From positions 3,038,001 through 3,102,000 of the forward strand of contig NZ_CP130610.1 in NCBI RefSeq assembly GCF_030544485.1: 64,000 bases of DNA, read 5' to 3'. Of the stretch, positions 28,381-38,186 are shown one piece after another. The notes beneath the pieces were generated by a model. It worked only from the letters and a program-made list of their open reading frames with translations. It had not been told where the DNA came from and did not search any database. The stretch is from Halomonas sp. HAL1 (GTDB lineage: Bacteria; Pseudomonadota; Gammaproteobacteria; Pseudomonadales; Halomonadaceae). Position 1 is the stretch's first letter. Every line of letters begins with the position of its first letter. A program made the translations under genes and the position numbers.

Positions 28381-29516
28381 GTGTAGCTCCGTTGCGGACG
28401 CATTAATATCCAAAGTAGCCAGGGGCCACCCACCACTGCAGTGACAATACCCACCGGAATCTCGATGGGAGCGAGCAGCGTGCGCCCGGCTAAATCAGCG
28501 AGCACCATCACTAACGCACCCGCCATCGTTGCCGCCATGATAGGTACCCCCCGTGAACTCGACAGCGACCGGGCAATTTCGGGGCCAATTAGCCCCACCA
28601 TACCTACTGGCCCGGCAACAGCGACCGCCAACCCCGTCAGCGCAACCGACAGCAGCAGCACTTCCAGCCGGCGTCGTTTGACGTTAACCCCCAAACCGCT
28701 GGCGGTGGCATCTTTAAAACGTAGCAGCGTTAGTGAACGTGCCAGCGCCAGCGCGATTGCCAGCCCTAACGCTAACCCGAGCATTAGGAGCTGTAGCGCG
28801 CCACTAGGTCGGGCATTAAGCGAGCCGACCGTCCAGGGGTAGGCGGCGTTGGCGGTATCAATCGCCACCCGAGCAAGGAGCAGCTGCGTCACCGCACCAA
28901 ATACCGCGCCAACGCCAATCCCCGCAACGATAAAACGGTAGCCCTGGGTGCCACTACCCGCCGCTAAACCAAAGGTAAGCACTGCCGCCGTGGTCGCGCC
29001 TGCCAATGCCATGGCGGGCGGTGCAATTGAAACACCTATCCCTACGATGGATGCCACGGCAAACGCCGTTGCGCCATTATCAATGCCGATAATACCCGGC
29101 GTCGCTAGGCGATTGCGGGCTAACGTTTGCATCAAAATGCCTGCCAGTGCGAAGGCAGCTCCGGTGAAGCAAGCGGCAGCCAACCGTGGCAAGCGTAGTT
29201 CTTGCACCACAAAGGCTGCCATCATATTAGCGTTGCCCACCAGCGCTTGTAACACCGCCGTCGGGGCGACCTTAACGCTGCCCAGACTTAGATAAATAAC
29301 GCTGGCGACGAGCAACGCGCCGAATAGACCCAGATTGACCACCACCGCACGCTGTTCAAACAGTACGCTGTTCGCACCCTGTTGATGGCGCCAGGCGAAT
29401 CGCCAATACCCTTGAGGCGGCGAGACTGTGTCGTTGTCACCCGAAGCCGCTCGGGTTGTATAAGAGAAAGGCATAGAGGTGGATTTAATTGATGTGGTTT
29501 TCATGAACCAGCTCAT
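28377..29516 (-). CDS. FecCD-family iron-siderophore permease
   Basis: 379 residues from ATG 29516, which overlaps the previous permease's stop (ATGA); the frame is open to 29669 but those residues lie in the other gene. The first 50-60 residues are hydrophilic, an extension beyond the usual family N-terminus. After that are family marks QELRLPRLAAACFTGAAFAL, LMQTLARNRLATPGIIGIDN and GPVGMVGLIGPEIARSL, and about nine to ten membrane segments. It is likely to pair with the upstream permease and to be energised by the following ATPase. Confidence 0.88.
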   Translation of the reverse strand: MSWFMKTTSIKSTSMPFSYTTRAASGDNDTVSPPQGYWRFAWRHQQGANSVLFEQRAVVVNLGLFGALLVASVIYLSLGSVKVAPTAVLQALVGNANMMAAFVVQELRLPRLAAACFTGAAFALAGILMQTLARNRLATPGIIGIDNGATAFAVASIVGIGVSIAPPAMALAGATTAAVLTFGLAAGSGTQGYRFIVAGIGVGAVFGAVTQLLLARVAIDTANAAYPWTVGSLNARPSGALQLLMLGLALGLAIALALARSLTLLRFKDATASGLGVNVKRRRLEVLLLSVALTGLAVAVAGPVGMVGLIGPEIARSLSSSRGVPIMAATMAGALVMVLADLAGRTLLAPIEIPVGIVTAVVGGPWLLWILMRPQRSYT

Positions 29517-30535
29517 AACATCGGTAAGCGGCGCGCACGCACGACCGCTATCAATACAGGTGCACCGCATAGCGCAGTGAGTACGCCCAGCGGTAACTCT
29601 GAAGGGGCGACCACAACACGCGAAATGATATCGGCGGCTAACACGATCAGTGGCCCAATGGGCAGACAAAACAGCAGCGTGCGGCGAATATCAGGCCCGG
29701 CAAAGGCCCGTGCAACAAACGGCACCACCAGCCCGACAAAGGCGATTGGCCCGGCGATAGCAGTGGCCGCGCCAACCAATAGCGCCACACAGGCCACGAC
29801 CAGCCAGCGAATAAGGTTAGGGTGGTGACCTAATCCCGACGCAACCCGCTCACCTAAGGCCAGCGCGGCTAATGGCCGGGCGGTCAATATGACGACCACA
29901 GCCGCAACCAACATGCTAGGCAGCACCGCTAGCAAGTCGTCTAAGCGGCGGCCTGCCAAACTGCCAATCACCCAGAAACGAATTTCATCCGCGGCGCGCT
30001 GATCATAAAGCAGTATCAATGAGGTGAGTGAGGCCAGCAGCCCAGAAAACGCAGCCCCGGCGAGCACCAACCGGATAGGGTCATTGCCTACGCCACGAAA
30101 GCGCGCCACGCTCAATACACATACGCAGCCCACCAACGCACCTAGCTGCGCCACTGAAATACGCAAGGTAGCGGCACTGGCGCCGAGCACTAGCGCCAGC
30201 GCCACGGCAAAGGCAGCTCCTGCGCTAACGCCTAAAAGCCCCGGCTCAGCCAGCGGGTTGCGGGCCACCGCTTGCAACAGCGCCCCCGCCACCCCTAACG
30301 CCATCCCCACCACGATGCCGATTAACGTTCGCGGTGCGCGCAGCTCCCACACGATAAAATGCGCTTCGCTATCCTGGGCACCGAAAAGTAGCGCCAACAC
30401 CCGACCGGGGCCAACACTTCCCGCGCCAATCAGTAGGCTAACGAGGCTCACCGCCATTAAGGCGGTGAGGAGTAGCAGTATCAGCGTACGCGGATGGGTA
30501 CGGAGGTTAGTCGTTGCAGAAGATGGAACTGTCAC
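29513..30535 (-). CDS. FecCD-family iron-siderophore permease
   Basis: 340 residues from GTG 30535, overlapping the binding-protein stop by 4 bases (GTGA). Family marks: WELRAPRTLIGIVVGMALGV, LQAVARNPLAEPGLLGVSAG, GPIAFVGLVVPFVARAFAG. About ten membrane segments. It forms the transmembrane pathway with the next gene product. Confidence 0.9.
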   Translation of the reverse strand: MTVPSSATTNLRTHPRTLILLLLTALMAVSLVSLLIGAGSVGPGRVLALLFGAQDSEAHFIVWELRAPRTLIGIVVGMALGVAGALLQAVARNPLAEPGLLGVSAGAAFAVALALVLGASAATLRISVAQLGALVGCVCVLSVARFRGVGNDPIRLVLAGAAFSGLLASLTSLILLYDQRAADEIRFWVIGSLAGRRLDDLLAVLPSMLVAAVVVILTARPLAALALGERVASGLGHHPNLIRWLVVACVALLVGAATAIAGPIAFVGLVVPFVARAFAGPDIRRTLLFCLPIGPLIVLAADIISRVVVAPSELPLGVLTALCGAPVLIAVVRARRLPML

Positions 30536-31515
30536 GGCAATAGCGCCGCCTCTATATCATCAAGGATTGCTTGCGCGGCCAGCGGTCCGTTGGCGCTGGT
30601 CCATAGCTGGCCGTCTACCGGGACCACTCGCTCTTGCTGCACGACATTAAGCCGCGTAAAGGCACTGCTCTGTTTGGCCGCCTCCAACGCTGCTTGGCCG
30701 TCTTCGTTTAGCGTTGCCAGGAACAGCCAGCCACCGTCCACTTGTGAGAGGTTTTCCAAGCTAAGCACATCGCTATGCACGCCCCGCTCACCCACCAATC
30801 CGCCGTCCTGAACATCCAAGCCGGCTTGGGCTAAAAGTCCTGCTGAGAAGAGGTTTTGCGACATGACCATTGGGCCACCGGGCATCCAGCGAACCAAAAA
30901 CGTACTGCCACCAACGCCTGCGGCCTCCACTGCCTCGGCCACTTCTGCAGCGCGCTGTTCCACGTCCTCAATGGCCTCTGCAATCGCCTCTTGTCGATTA
31001 AGCGCTTCACCGTAAAGGCGGGCTTCGTCTTTCCAGTTATCCGGTGCAAGTGGCTGGGTCGGTGGCACCACGGTGGGCGCAATACGTGACAGCAGTTGGT
31101 ACTGCTCATCAGACAGCTGGGCGGGCGCCAGAATTAGATCCGGTTGCTGCGCCAACACGGCTTCGATGTTGATCTCGCGCACCACGCCCATGATAGCGGG
31201 GCGATTTTCGCCAAGATGCGCTTCAATGTAGCCCGCCACGTTATCGCCACCACGGGTGGTAACGGCACCTAGCGGGTTAACGCCTGCCGCCACGGCGGCA
31301 TCCAACGCACCTTCGTACAGCGTTACAACGCGCTCCGGGGTTCCCTCAACGTTTACTTCTCCAAAAGCGGTTTCCAATGTACGGGCTTGCGCGGTAGCTG
31401 ACCCTAAAACAGTGACGATCAAGGCACACAATAGCGTGCTGGCAATGTTGAGACGCCAGCTCCTAGTGTGAATCGAGGTATGGCTGCCCATTTTTGATGT
31501 CGTTTTAACCCACAT
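30532..31515 (-). CDS. Iron-siderophore periplasmic binding protein
   Basis: 327 residues. The signal peptide is long: basic N-terminus, then a hydrophobic stretch ending ATAQA near residue 44. The mature part has the FepB/FecB-like pattern: GTPERVVTLYEGALDAAVAAG, EAVLAQQPDLILAP, LSRIAPTVVPP, and the second lobe with LSLENLSQVDGGWLFLATL. First gene of the second importer operon. GAGAGAAAG is present before the start. It is divergent from the TonB receptor at 31759, and the shared promoter region carries a good Fur box, making these functional partners likely. Confidence 0.87.
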   Translation of the reverse strand: MWVKTTSKMGSHTSIHTRSWRLNIASTLLCALIVTVLGSATAQARTLETAFGEVNVEGTPERVVTLYEGALDAAVAAGVNPLGAVTTRGGDNVAGYIEAHLGENRPAIMGVVREINIEAVLAQQPDLILAPAQLSDEQYQLLSRIAPTVVPPTQPLAPDNWKDEARLYGEALNRQEAIAEAIEDVEQRAAEVAEAVEAAGVGGSTFLVRWMPGGPMVMSQNLFSAGLLAQAGLDVQDGGLVGERGVHSDVLSLENLSQVDGGWLFLATLNEDGQAALEAAKQSSAFTRLNVVQQERVVPVDGQLWTSANGPLAAQAILDDIEAALLP

Positions 31516-31710
31516 AGCTTTCTCTCAAGACAAAACATTGGCATAGATAGTAACGATTCTCAAAAGCGCCTGCACTATTATTCAATAGAATCTTGCGTTC
31601 CACTTCTTGCAACCCATCGACCGTTTATACGTTTCATTTTATGCAACAAAACGTTCCTCAATTTTGCATCGCAAATAGGAACTTTTCTTTTTAGACTCTC
31701 AGCCCTATTT

Positions 31711-31729
31711 GATAATAAATATCATTAGC
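31711..31729 (+). promoter_or_regulatory. Fur box in divergent siderophore receptor/importer promoter
   Basis: GATAATAAATATCATTAGC matches the 19-bp Fur consensus at 15 of 19 positions by eye, the best in the window. It lies 30-48 bases before the receptor ATG at 31759. The same 240-base region contains the promoter of the divergent binding-protein operon. Confidence 0.7.
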
Positions 31730-31758
31730 AATCGAAAATTATTACCAAGGGGTCCTTC

Positions 31759-33891
31759 ATGCAAGACTTTACTCGTCGCACTTTAACCAGTGCCATTGCA
31801 CTAGCCGCTTTCTCTTCGGGTGCTTATGCGCAAGAAACCGCTCAGTTAGACAACATGGTGGTATCTGCCAGTGGCTTTGAGCAAGCCATGGTAGACGCCC
31901 CGGCCAGCATCTCGGTGATCTCACGTGAGGAGCTTGAGCGCACGCGTGTCACTAGCATTGCCGATGCCCTGCGCGATATTGAAGGCGTCGATGTAGGTGG
32001 CCAAGTGGGTAAAACGGGTGGCAGTAATATCAGCATCCGCGGTATGCCGAGCGACTACACATTGATACTGATCGACGGACGCCGTCAGAATGCGGCGGGC
32101 AGCGTTACGCCTAACGGCTTTGGCGAAACCTCGACCAGCTTCTTCCCCCCCGTATCCAGCATCGAGCGCATTGAGGTTATTCGTGGGCCGATGTCGACGC
32201 TTTATGGCTCCGATGCCATGGGCGGTGTCATCAACATTATTACCCGCCGTGTTGGCCGTGAATGGACGAGCTCGGTGGGCATCGAGAATACCTTTAACCA
32301 GGATCGTGACTTTGGCGACCGCCGGGAAATCAACCTCTATACCAGTGGCCCAATAGTGGCAGACACACTGGGTCTTCAACTACGTGGACGCTTCTATGAG
32401 CGCGACGCCTCCGAGCTTGTCTATAGCGACGAGAACGGTGACCCGATTGAAGTAAGCCAGCGCGGCCCCAGCCCGGTGGAGGGCGATATTTACAACCTGG
32501 GCGGCAAGCTGACCTGGACGCCTAATGACAACAATGATCTCTGGATGGATGGTGAGGTCAATCGACAGCGCTATAACAACGATGAATGCCAGCTAGGCAC
32601 GCTTGACGGACGCACTCGTAGCTGCGACCCGGAACCAGGCGAAGCATTTGGCTACTCTGACGAACTGCGCTTTGAGCGTGAACAAGTCGCGATTGGTCAC
32701 ACGGGGCGTTTTGCATCAGGCACGTTGGAAACGAGCCTAATGCGCAACACTACCGAAACCAAAGGGCGCACCATGCCAGGTGCAATCGGTGAAGCTTACG
32801 ACGGTTTTCCAGGCATTGTCGGTGGCGACCCGCGCGAACTCGAGACCACGAATACGGTACTCGATAGCAAGTTCATCATGCCGTTAGACAATCATATGAC
32901 CACGGTTGGAATGCAGTGGTGGGATGCGGAACTCGATGACGGCCTTGCAGGGGAAACTTTCGAGCAAACCACTTGGTCGCTATTTGCTGAAGACGAGTGG
33001 CTGCTACAAGACGATTTAGCCCTTACCTTAGGCGGTCGCTATGACCACCATGATGCTTTTGGCAGCCAGTTCAGCCCACGCGGCTACTTGGTTTGGAATA
33101 CTACCCCGGAGTGGACGCTAAAAGGCGGTGTTAGCCGCGGCTATAAGACCCCAACGCTTAATGCGCTGCACGCTGGCATTAATGGTGTCACCGGACAGGG
33201 TACCGTGCTGACCATCGGTAACCCTGACTTGGAGCCGGAAACCAGCACCAGCAGCGAGATCGGCGCTCACTACGATAATCAACAGGGTTTCACCGCCAGC
33301 GCGACGCTGTTCTACAATCAGTTTGACGACAAGATCGCCAGTGGCAACGATATCTTGATCGAAAACGATCCGCTGATTCCCGACGGTCTGTATGGCCAAG
33401 ATATCAATATTGATGAAGCCATCACCCAGGGCATCGAGCTAGCCGCGAGCTATCAGTTCAATCCCGATTGGCGTTTGAATGCCAATTACACCTATACCGA
33501 TAGTGAACAGCAAAGCGGCGAAAATGAAGGCGATCCGCTTACCGATACCCCAGAGCACGCGGTCAATGCCACGCTGCGCTGGCAAACCACTGCGAAACTG
33601 GATACATGGCTCTCAGCGGAATACCGCAGCGAGCGCTACCGTAATCGCGAAAGCGTTCGGGGCGCCCCTTCCTATGATGATTTAGGTGATTTTAAAGCCT
33701 ACTCGCTGTTTCACCTGGGCGGTAATTACGCGGTGACCGATAGCCTTAACCTCAGCGCCACGATCTACAACCTGTTTGATAAAGACTTTGTTGATTACCG
33801 CGCCTATGGCGATGGCACTAGCTTTGGCAATGTATACGCCAATAGTGAGGAAGGCCGCCGCCTGTGGCTGTCCGCCCGTTACGAGTTTTAA
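31759..33891 (+). CDS. TonB-dependent siderophore receptor (FepA/CirA-like)
   Basis: 710 residues. The signal peptide ends at AYAQ (about residue 24). TonB box LDNMVVSASGFEQ follows, then the plug: DAPASISVISREELERTR, ISIRGMPSDYTLILIDGRRQ, GPMSTLYGSDAMGGVINIIT. The barrel ends LWLSARYEF. This arrangement is that of catecholate/colicin-I type receptors, but the ligand is not determinable. AAGGGG lies 7 bases before the ATG. Strong Fur box upstream and a perfect terminator downstream, so it is a single-gene iron-regulated unit, divergent from an importer operon. It is a paralogue of the receptor at 34041. Confidence 0.9.
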   Translation: MQDFTRRTLTSAIALAAFSSGAYAQETAQLDNMVVSASGFEQAMVDAPASISVISREELERTRVTSIADALRDIEGVDVGGQVGKTGGSNISIRGMPSDYTLILIDGRRQNAAGSVTPNGFGETSTSFFPPVSSIERIEVIRGPMSTLYGSDAMGGVINIITRRVGREWTSSVGIENTFNQDRDFGDRREINLYTSGPIVADTLGLQLRGRFYERDASELVYSDENGDPIEVSQRGPSPVEGDIYNLGGKLTWTPNDNNDLWMDGEVNRQRYNNDECQLGTLDGRTRSCDPEPGEAFGYSDELRFEREQVAIGHTGRFASGTLETSLMRNTTETKGRTMPGAIGEAYDGFPGIVGGDPRELETTNTVLDSKFIMPLDNHMTTVGMQWWDAELDDGLAGETFEQTTWSLFAEDEWLLQDDLALTLGGRYDHHDAFGSQFSPRGYLVWNTTPEWTLKGGVSRGYKTPTLNALHAGINGVTGQGTVLTIGNPDLEPETSTSSEIGAHYDNQQGFTASATLFYNQFDDKIASGNDILIENDPLIPDGLYGQDINIDEAITQGIELAASYQFNPDWRLNANYTYTDSEQQSGENEGDPLTDTPEHAVNATLRWQTTAKLDTWLSAEYRSERYRNRESVRGAPSYDDLGDFKAYSLFHLGGNYAVTDSLNLSATIYNLFDKDFVDYRAYGDGTSFGNVYANSEEGRRLWLSARYEF

Positions 33892-33928
33892 TCGGTTTCA
33901 GCTCGCTACTGTTTCAATGCTGATTTCC

Positions 33929-33956
33929 GCCCCGGCCATGCGCCGGGGCTTTTTTG
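33929..33956 (+). terminator. Rho-independent terminator
   Basis: Perfect 8-bp stem GCCCCGGC/GCCGGGGC with a 5-base loop and six Ts, 37 bases after the receptor gene. Confidence 0.92.
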
Positions 33957-33982
33957 TTTATTAATGTGCACTTTTCTTAGCC

Positions 33983-34010
33983 AAAAAAGCGGCTATCGCT
34001 GGATAGCCGC
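33983..34010 (-). terminator. Rho-independent terminator
   Basis: Perfect 9-bp stem GCGGCTATC/GATAGCCGC with a 4-base loop and a T-run on the minus strand, 30 bases after the end of the receptor gene at 34041-35999. It forms back-to-back terminators with 33929-33956. Confidence 0.9.
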
Positions 34011-34040
34011 TGCAGTGCGCTGATTGCTTGAACGTAATAT

Positions 34041-35999
34041 CTAGAACGCGACGTTAAGGCCTAGCCAAACCCGGCGGCCATCTTTCACATAGCCGTACTC
34101 GTCGTAATCGATCGCTTCGTCGAACAGGTTGTAGATGCCTGCGTTGAGCTGCGTTGTTTCATTTAGCTGATAGCCAACGCCTGCATCTACAAAGGTGTAG
34201 GAAGGTGCCACGATAGCGCTTTGTGAGGGGCCGGTATTGGGCTGGCTCTCTTCACCGCGGTAGGTCACTTTGGTCCACTGGCGCAGCTTGGGCGAGACTT
34301 GCCAATCTAGCGTGGCCGATACCTGATGGCGCGGCAGCTGTGTGAGCGGCTCGCCTGCGTACTCACCGCTTTTCTGCTCACTGTCGGTAAAGGTGTAGCT
34401 GGCTGTTAGTTCAACCGCCTCGCTTAGCGGCGCCGCTACGCTTGCCTCTACCCCTTGAGTGACCGCTTCATCAATGTTGATGCGATAAGGAGGATCGCTG
34501 CCGAACTGGTTGGGCTCATCGGCACACACACCTTCGGGGCAGGCAATACGGGTGATTTTATCTTTAAAGTCATTATGGAACAGTGTGATACCGCCACTTA
34601 GCCCGGCGTCATTGGCATACAGCAGCGCCAGTTCCTTATTGAGCGAGGTTTCTGGTTCTAAATCCGGGTTACCGTAAACGTCACCGCCTCGGCTGATTTG
34701 CCCCCAGTCAGCAGTGGCTTCGCGCAGGTTAGGCGAACGGAAGCCGGTGGAAACTCCGCCTTTTAACGTCCAGTCCGGCGTCATGTTCCACACGCTATAG
34801 AGCCGCGGGCTGATGTGACTACCGTAATTCTCGGCATCGTCTAACCGCATGCCGCCGGTCAACGCCCAAGTGTCGGTCAGCAGCCACTCATCTTCTGCAA
34901 ACAGAGCCCACTGCTGCTGCTCTACGTGGGTACGATCAGATATCTGGTTGGTTTGGTAATCGTCCAGCGACTCCTCTTCGTAACTCGCACCCAGAGTGAG
35001 CATGTGCGCGCCTAGCGGCATCACCAGGCTGGTTTTAGCGGTGGTGTTGGTGATCTCAATTTCCCGCGATGGGTTTTCGCTGGTTTCCCGCTGGACAAAG
35101 CTTTCGCTGGTGCCAATATCAAAGCGGCCGCTATGGGTCAGAGCAACATGCCGGTTAGTATAATCGTTGAAGCTATCCGTGCAGCCACCTCGGCAGCCTT
35201 CTGAGGGCGCCGAGTTACCCATTAGCGATTGTCGCTCCTGCTCGGTAATCCCGGCTTCAGCGGTAAAGTCGTGGTTATCCGAGGCGGCAAGACTGAACCG
35301 TGCCGTCAGGCTTTGCAGGCTTTTATCTTCGTAACCGTTAATGATGTTGTCTTCGTCGCGCCGTGAGGTACGACCATAGAGTTGGAGACCTAACCGATCA
35401 TCTATTAATGGCCCACTCAGATAAAAATTGGCTTGGCGGCTGTCACCAGAATCATTGCTCTCTTGCAGTACCGTGTCGAGCTGGACATTACCGTGCCACT
35501 CCTGGGCAACTTTGCGGGTAATCACGTTAATCACACCGCCAATGGCATCGGAGCCGTAGAGCGTCGACATTGGCCCACGCACCACTTCAATACGCTCGAT
35601 TGCCTGCAATGGCGGCAGCCAATCCTGTTCAAAACCGGCGCTACCATTGGGCCGAGACTCACGAGAATTTTGCGGGCGCCCATCCACCAGTATCAACGTG
35701 TATTGGGAGGGCATGCCGCGGATAGAGATATCGTGGCCGTTATCCCCCGCGCCGCCACCGGTCACGATCACACCGGGCACATGGCGCAGCGCATCGGTAA
35801 CATCTTGATAGTGGCCCCTTTCCAATTCCTCGCGTGAAATCACACTAATAGACGCTGGCGCATCCGAAACTGACTGTTCAAAGCCGGAGGCAGTCACCAC
35901 CATATCATCTAGCCGTGGCGCTTCTTGTGCCCATAGGGTGCCGCTGAAAAGAGTAGAGATAGCACTTGCCAGCAGCGTTCGGCGCAAACAGGGAGACAT
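34041..35999 (-). CDS. TonB-dependent siderophore receptor, paralogue of the 31759 gene
   Basis: 652 residues from ATG 35999, chosen because AAGGA lies about 8 bases upstream; the frame extends to 36035. Signal peptide ends LWAQ. The plug begins LDDMVVTASGFEQSVSDAPA, almost the same as the neighbouring receptor at 31759, and has ISIRGMPSQYTLILVDGRPQ and GPMSTLYGSDAIGGVINVIT. The barrel shares blocks such as WTLKGGVSTGFRSPNLREA and ends LGLNVAF. The protein is about 60 residues shorter in the barrel than its paralogue. The two genes converge on paired terminators, consistent with an inverted duplication followed by divergence toward different ferric chelates. The LysR regulator at 36189 is divergent from it and may control it. 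Confidence 0.88.
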   Translation of the reverse strand: MSPCLRRTLLASAISTLFSGTLWAQEAPRLDDMVVTASGFEQSVSDAPASISVISREELERGHYQDVTDALRHVPGVIVTGGGAGDNGHDISIRGMPSQYTLILVDGRPQNSRESRPNGSAGFEQDWLPPLQAIERIEVVRGPMSTLYGSDAIGGVINVITRKVAQEWHGNVQLDTVLQESNDSGDSRQANFYLSGPLIDDRLGLQLYGRTSRRDEDNIINGYEDKSLQSLTARFSLAASDNHDFTAEAGITEQERQSLMGNSAPSEGCRGGCTDSFNDYTNRHVALTHSGRFDIGTSESFVQRETSENPSREIEITNTTAKTSLVMPLGAHMLTLGASYEEESLDDYQTNQISDRTHVEQQQWALFAEDEWLLTDTWALTGGMRLDDAENYGSHISPRLYSVWNMTPDWTLKGGVSTGFRSPNLREATADWGQISRGGDVYGNPDLEPETSLNKELALLYANDAGLSGGITLFHNDFKDKITRIACPEGVCADEPNQFGSDPPYRINIDEAVTQGVEASVAAPLSEAVELTASYTFTDSEQKSGEYAGEPLTQLPRHQVSATLDWQVSPKLRQWTKVTYRGEESQPNTGPSQSAIVAPSYTFVDAGVGYQLNETTQLNAGIYNLFDEAIDYDEYGYVKDGRRVWLGLNVAF

Positions 36000-36033
36000 A
36001 GAAAAGTCCTTCATGTAAGTGAGCAATTTCCCC

Positions 36034-36139
36034 ACAAATGGGAATTATTAGCATTTGTATTTTTGCACACTCTTTACATAATGAGGTGAGACAGTGCGTT
36101 CAGCTAAGCGGAACACAAATGCCTATTATTTTCATTCTC
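36034..36139. promoter_or_regulatory. Divergent promoter region with two weak Fur-like sites
   Basis: Between the receptor and LysR genes, windows at 36034-36052 (11 of 19) and 36121-36139 (12 of 19, containing CATTCTC) resemble the Fur consensus by eye. The first sits 35 bases before the receptor start and has the flanking palindrome CAAATG/CATTTG. Either may be a LysR or Fur site. Confidence 0.35.
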
Positions 36140-36188
36140 ACCAAACAGTGGCACAATTAAGCCTCACCCTTTGCCCGTGGGCCTGACC

Positions 36189-37103
36189 ATGTATGACTTT
36201 GACGAACTCACCGCTTTTGCCGATGTAATGACCACGGGCAGCTTGACCCGCAGCGCGCAAACGCTCGGTTTAGCCAAATCGACCCTAAGCCGACGCATCA
36301 GCCAACTGGAAGCTCGGCTTAACCAGCCGCTGCTAAGACGCCAAGCCAACCGCTTAATCCCCACGGAAGCTGGGCTGCTGTTTCACAACTACTGCACTGA
36401 GCTTTTGGCGATGGCAGCCCATAGCCAGGAGGCGCTGGCGGAGCTGCGAGAGGAGATCAGCGGTGAAATAACCCTTGAGGTACACGGTGCCTTAGCGCGT
36501 AGTTGGTTAGCTAGCGCCATTGATGCCTTCTTGAACCGGCACCCCAAGGTAGAACTAACACTACACACTCGTGAAACGCCGCCGACTAAAATGCACAGTA
36601 ATAGCGTGCATGTTTGGTTGGGGCCAACGCATGAGTGCGGGCTTAATCAGGAGCGCTTGGGGTATTTAACCCGTGGTTTATATGCCAGCCCCCGCTATTT
36701 AGAAAGGGCTGGTATGCCAAAGCACCCCGAAGAACTTAATCAGCATGCATGGATAGACCTGTTGAACTCAGCGCCAAATGGGCTACTGCTCTCACATCCT
36801 GAACACGGCGAGTACACCTTTAACCCGCCCCGCTCACGGTTAAGGGTGGATCTCACCGCCCTGCATATTGATGCCATCGCGCGTAGCCAGGGCATTGGCC
36901 TACTCGCTCACTGGCTAACCGCCAAACGTGAACAGCATCATCCGGGCGAGCTGATTAACTGCCTGCGTGACTGGGAGCCAGCCCCTTTACCGATCACGCT
37001 GCTTTACGCTTATGGCCACCAGTCACGCCGAACTCACGCCCTGTTGGAGTTTTTGCGCAGCCAAGTGCCCGCCCAGTGGCGTACGTCCACCGCCGCTGCA
37101 TAG
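36189..37103 (+). CDS. LysR-family transcriptional regulator
   Basis: 304 residues from ATG 36189; an in-frame TTG at 36171 is open but less likely. The helix-turn-helix is at residues about 4-60 (MTTGSLTRSAQTLGLAKSTL, SRRISQLEARLNQPLLRRQ). The effector domain from about 90 contains the usual ALARSWLASAIDAFLNRHP strand and the LHTRETPPTK loop. It is divergent from the TonB receptor at 34041-35999 and upstream of the AEC carrier; either could be a target. The end-to-start distance to the AEC carrier is 77 bases. Confidence 0.87.
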   Translation: MYDFDELTAFADVMTTGSLTRSAQTLGLAKSTLSRRISQLEARLNQPLLRRQANRLIPTEAGLLFHNYCTELLAMAAHSQEALAELREEISGEITLEVHGALARSWLASAIDAFLNRHPKVELTLHTRETPPTKMHSNSVHVWLGPTHECGLNQERLGYLTRGLYASPRYLERAGMPKHPEELNQHAWIDLLNSAPNGLLLSHPEHGEYTFNPPRSRLRVDLTALHIDAIARSQGIGLLAHWLTAKREQHHPGELINCLRDWEPAPLPITLLYAYGHQSRRTHALLEFLRSQVPAQWRTSTAAA

Positions 37104-37180
37104 ACCCATTAAGTGTTTACCTTGCCAGTTAGCCCGCTTATTAACGACAATAGGCGCTTAATTATTGCCAAGGACAGTCA

Positions 37181-38056
37181 ATGCTTGCCGAACTTTTTGC
37201 CGTCATGGCGCCCGTACTTGCCGGTGCAGGGCTTGGCTATTTATGGGTACGCTTAGGCCACCCTTACCCGGTCGACTTCATTACCCGTCTGGTATTTAAC
37301 ATCGGAACACCGTCACTGGTATTAGCGTCCCTGGCAGGCGCCGACATTGATGCCACCACCTTTGGCCAGACAATGCTGGCCGCCGCGTTGGTGATTCTCA
37401 CCATGGGGGCCGCGACCTTTCTGGTCGCGAAACTGTTGCGCCGCAGCTGGCGGGTGTTAATTGCTCCCATGATGTACCCTAATACCGGCAACATGGGCTT
37501 ACCGGTGGTGCTTTACGCTTTTGGCAGTGCAGGCTTTGCCTATGGCATCACGGTGATGGTTACCGTCTCGTTATTTCAATTCACCCTGGGCGCTGTCCTT
37601 AATAGCCAAGGTAATCCACTCAAAACCCTCGTTAAAACACCCACCGTTTACGCCATTCTTATTTCTATGGCGCTGTTGCTGACCGGCACCTCGCTACCGC
37701 CCTGGTTGGCGAACACAGTAGATTTAATGTCCGGTTTCACAGTACCGCTAATGCTGATTACGCTGGGCGTCTCACTGGCCAGCATCAAGGTCAAAAACCT
37801 GCGTTCGGGGCTAGGGTTTAGCTTAGTGCGCATCCCTCTTGCTGCGGTAGCCGCTTGGTTGATCGCTGGCTGGGTGGGCCTTCCCCCCCTCGCACAAAGC
37901 ATTTTAGTGGTGCAGATGTGTATGCCCGTGGCGGTATTTAACTATCTATTTGCGCAACGCGCTCAGCGCGAACCTGTCTATGTTGCCAGCCTGGTGTTCT
38001 GCTCAACGCTGCTAGCGTTGGTTTATATACCGGTGCTGCTCGCCATACTCATGTAA
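37181..38056 (+). CDS. AEC-family transporter (auxin efflux carrier-like)
   Basis: 291 residues with about ten membrane segments. Family marks are MAPVLAGAGLGYLWVRLG, the conserved MYPNTGNMGLPVVLYAFG in the middle, and VPLMLITLGVSLASI before the last helices. AAGGA lies 6 bases before the ATG. These carriers move small organic acids such as malonate or malate, or amino acids; the substrate is unknown. It follows the LysR gene on the same strand and may be controlled by it. Confidence 0.85.
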   Translation: MLAELFAVMAPVLAGAGLGYLWVRLGHPYPVDFITRLVFNIGTPSLVLASLAGADIDATTFGQTMLAAALVILTMGAATFLVAKLLRRSWRVLIAPMMYPNTGNMGLPVVLYAFGSAGFAYGITVMVTVSLFQFTLGAVLNSQGNPLKTLVKTPTVYAILISMALLLTGTSLPPWLANTVDLMSGFTVPLMLITLGVSLASIKVKNLRSGLGFSLVRIPLAAVAAWLIAGWVGLPPLAQSILVVQMCMPVAVFNYLFAQRAQREPVYVASLVFCSTLLALVYIPVLLAILM

Positions 38057-38186
38057 GCCCGCTTCTTTCAATAACGCCGTTTAAGCACTCTTAGCGGAAC
38101 CCCGACGTGAGTGAAGAGTCACTGCTAGACTGTTATTAATAACGGGTACTAATGATAACGGGCATTAACATCACAGAGGGCACGCT

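Noticed and set aside
30024..30650. 208-codon plus-strand frame antisense to the second importer's permease
   Set aside because: Ala/Ser/Pro/Thr-rich translation with no protein pattern; the opposite strand encodes a well-supported FecCD permease and binding protein.
31534..31562. Second Fur-like stretch for the divergent binding-protein operon
   Set aside because: Only about 10 of 19 matches to the consensus by eye, so not listed as a site.
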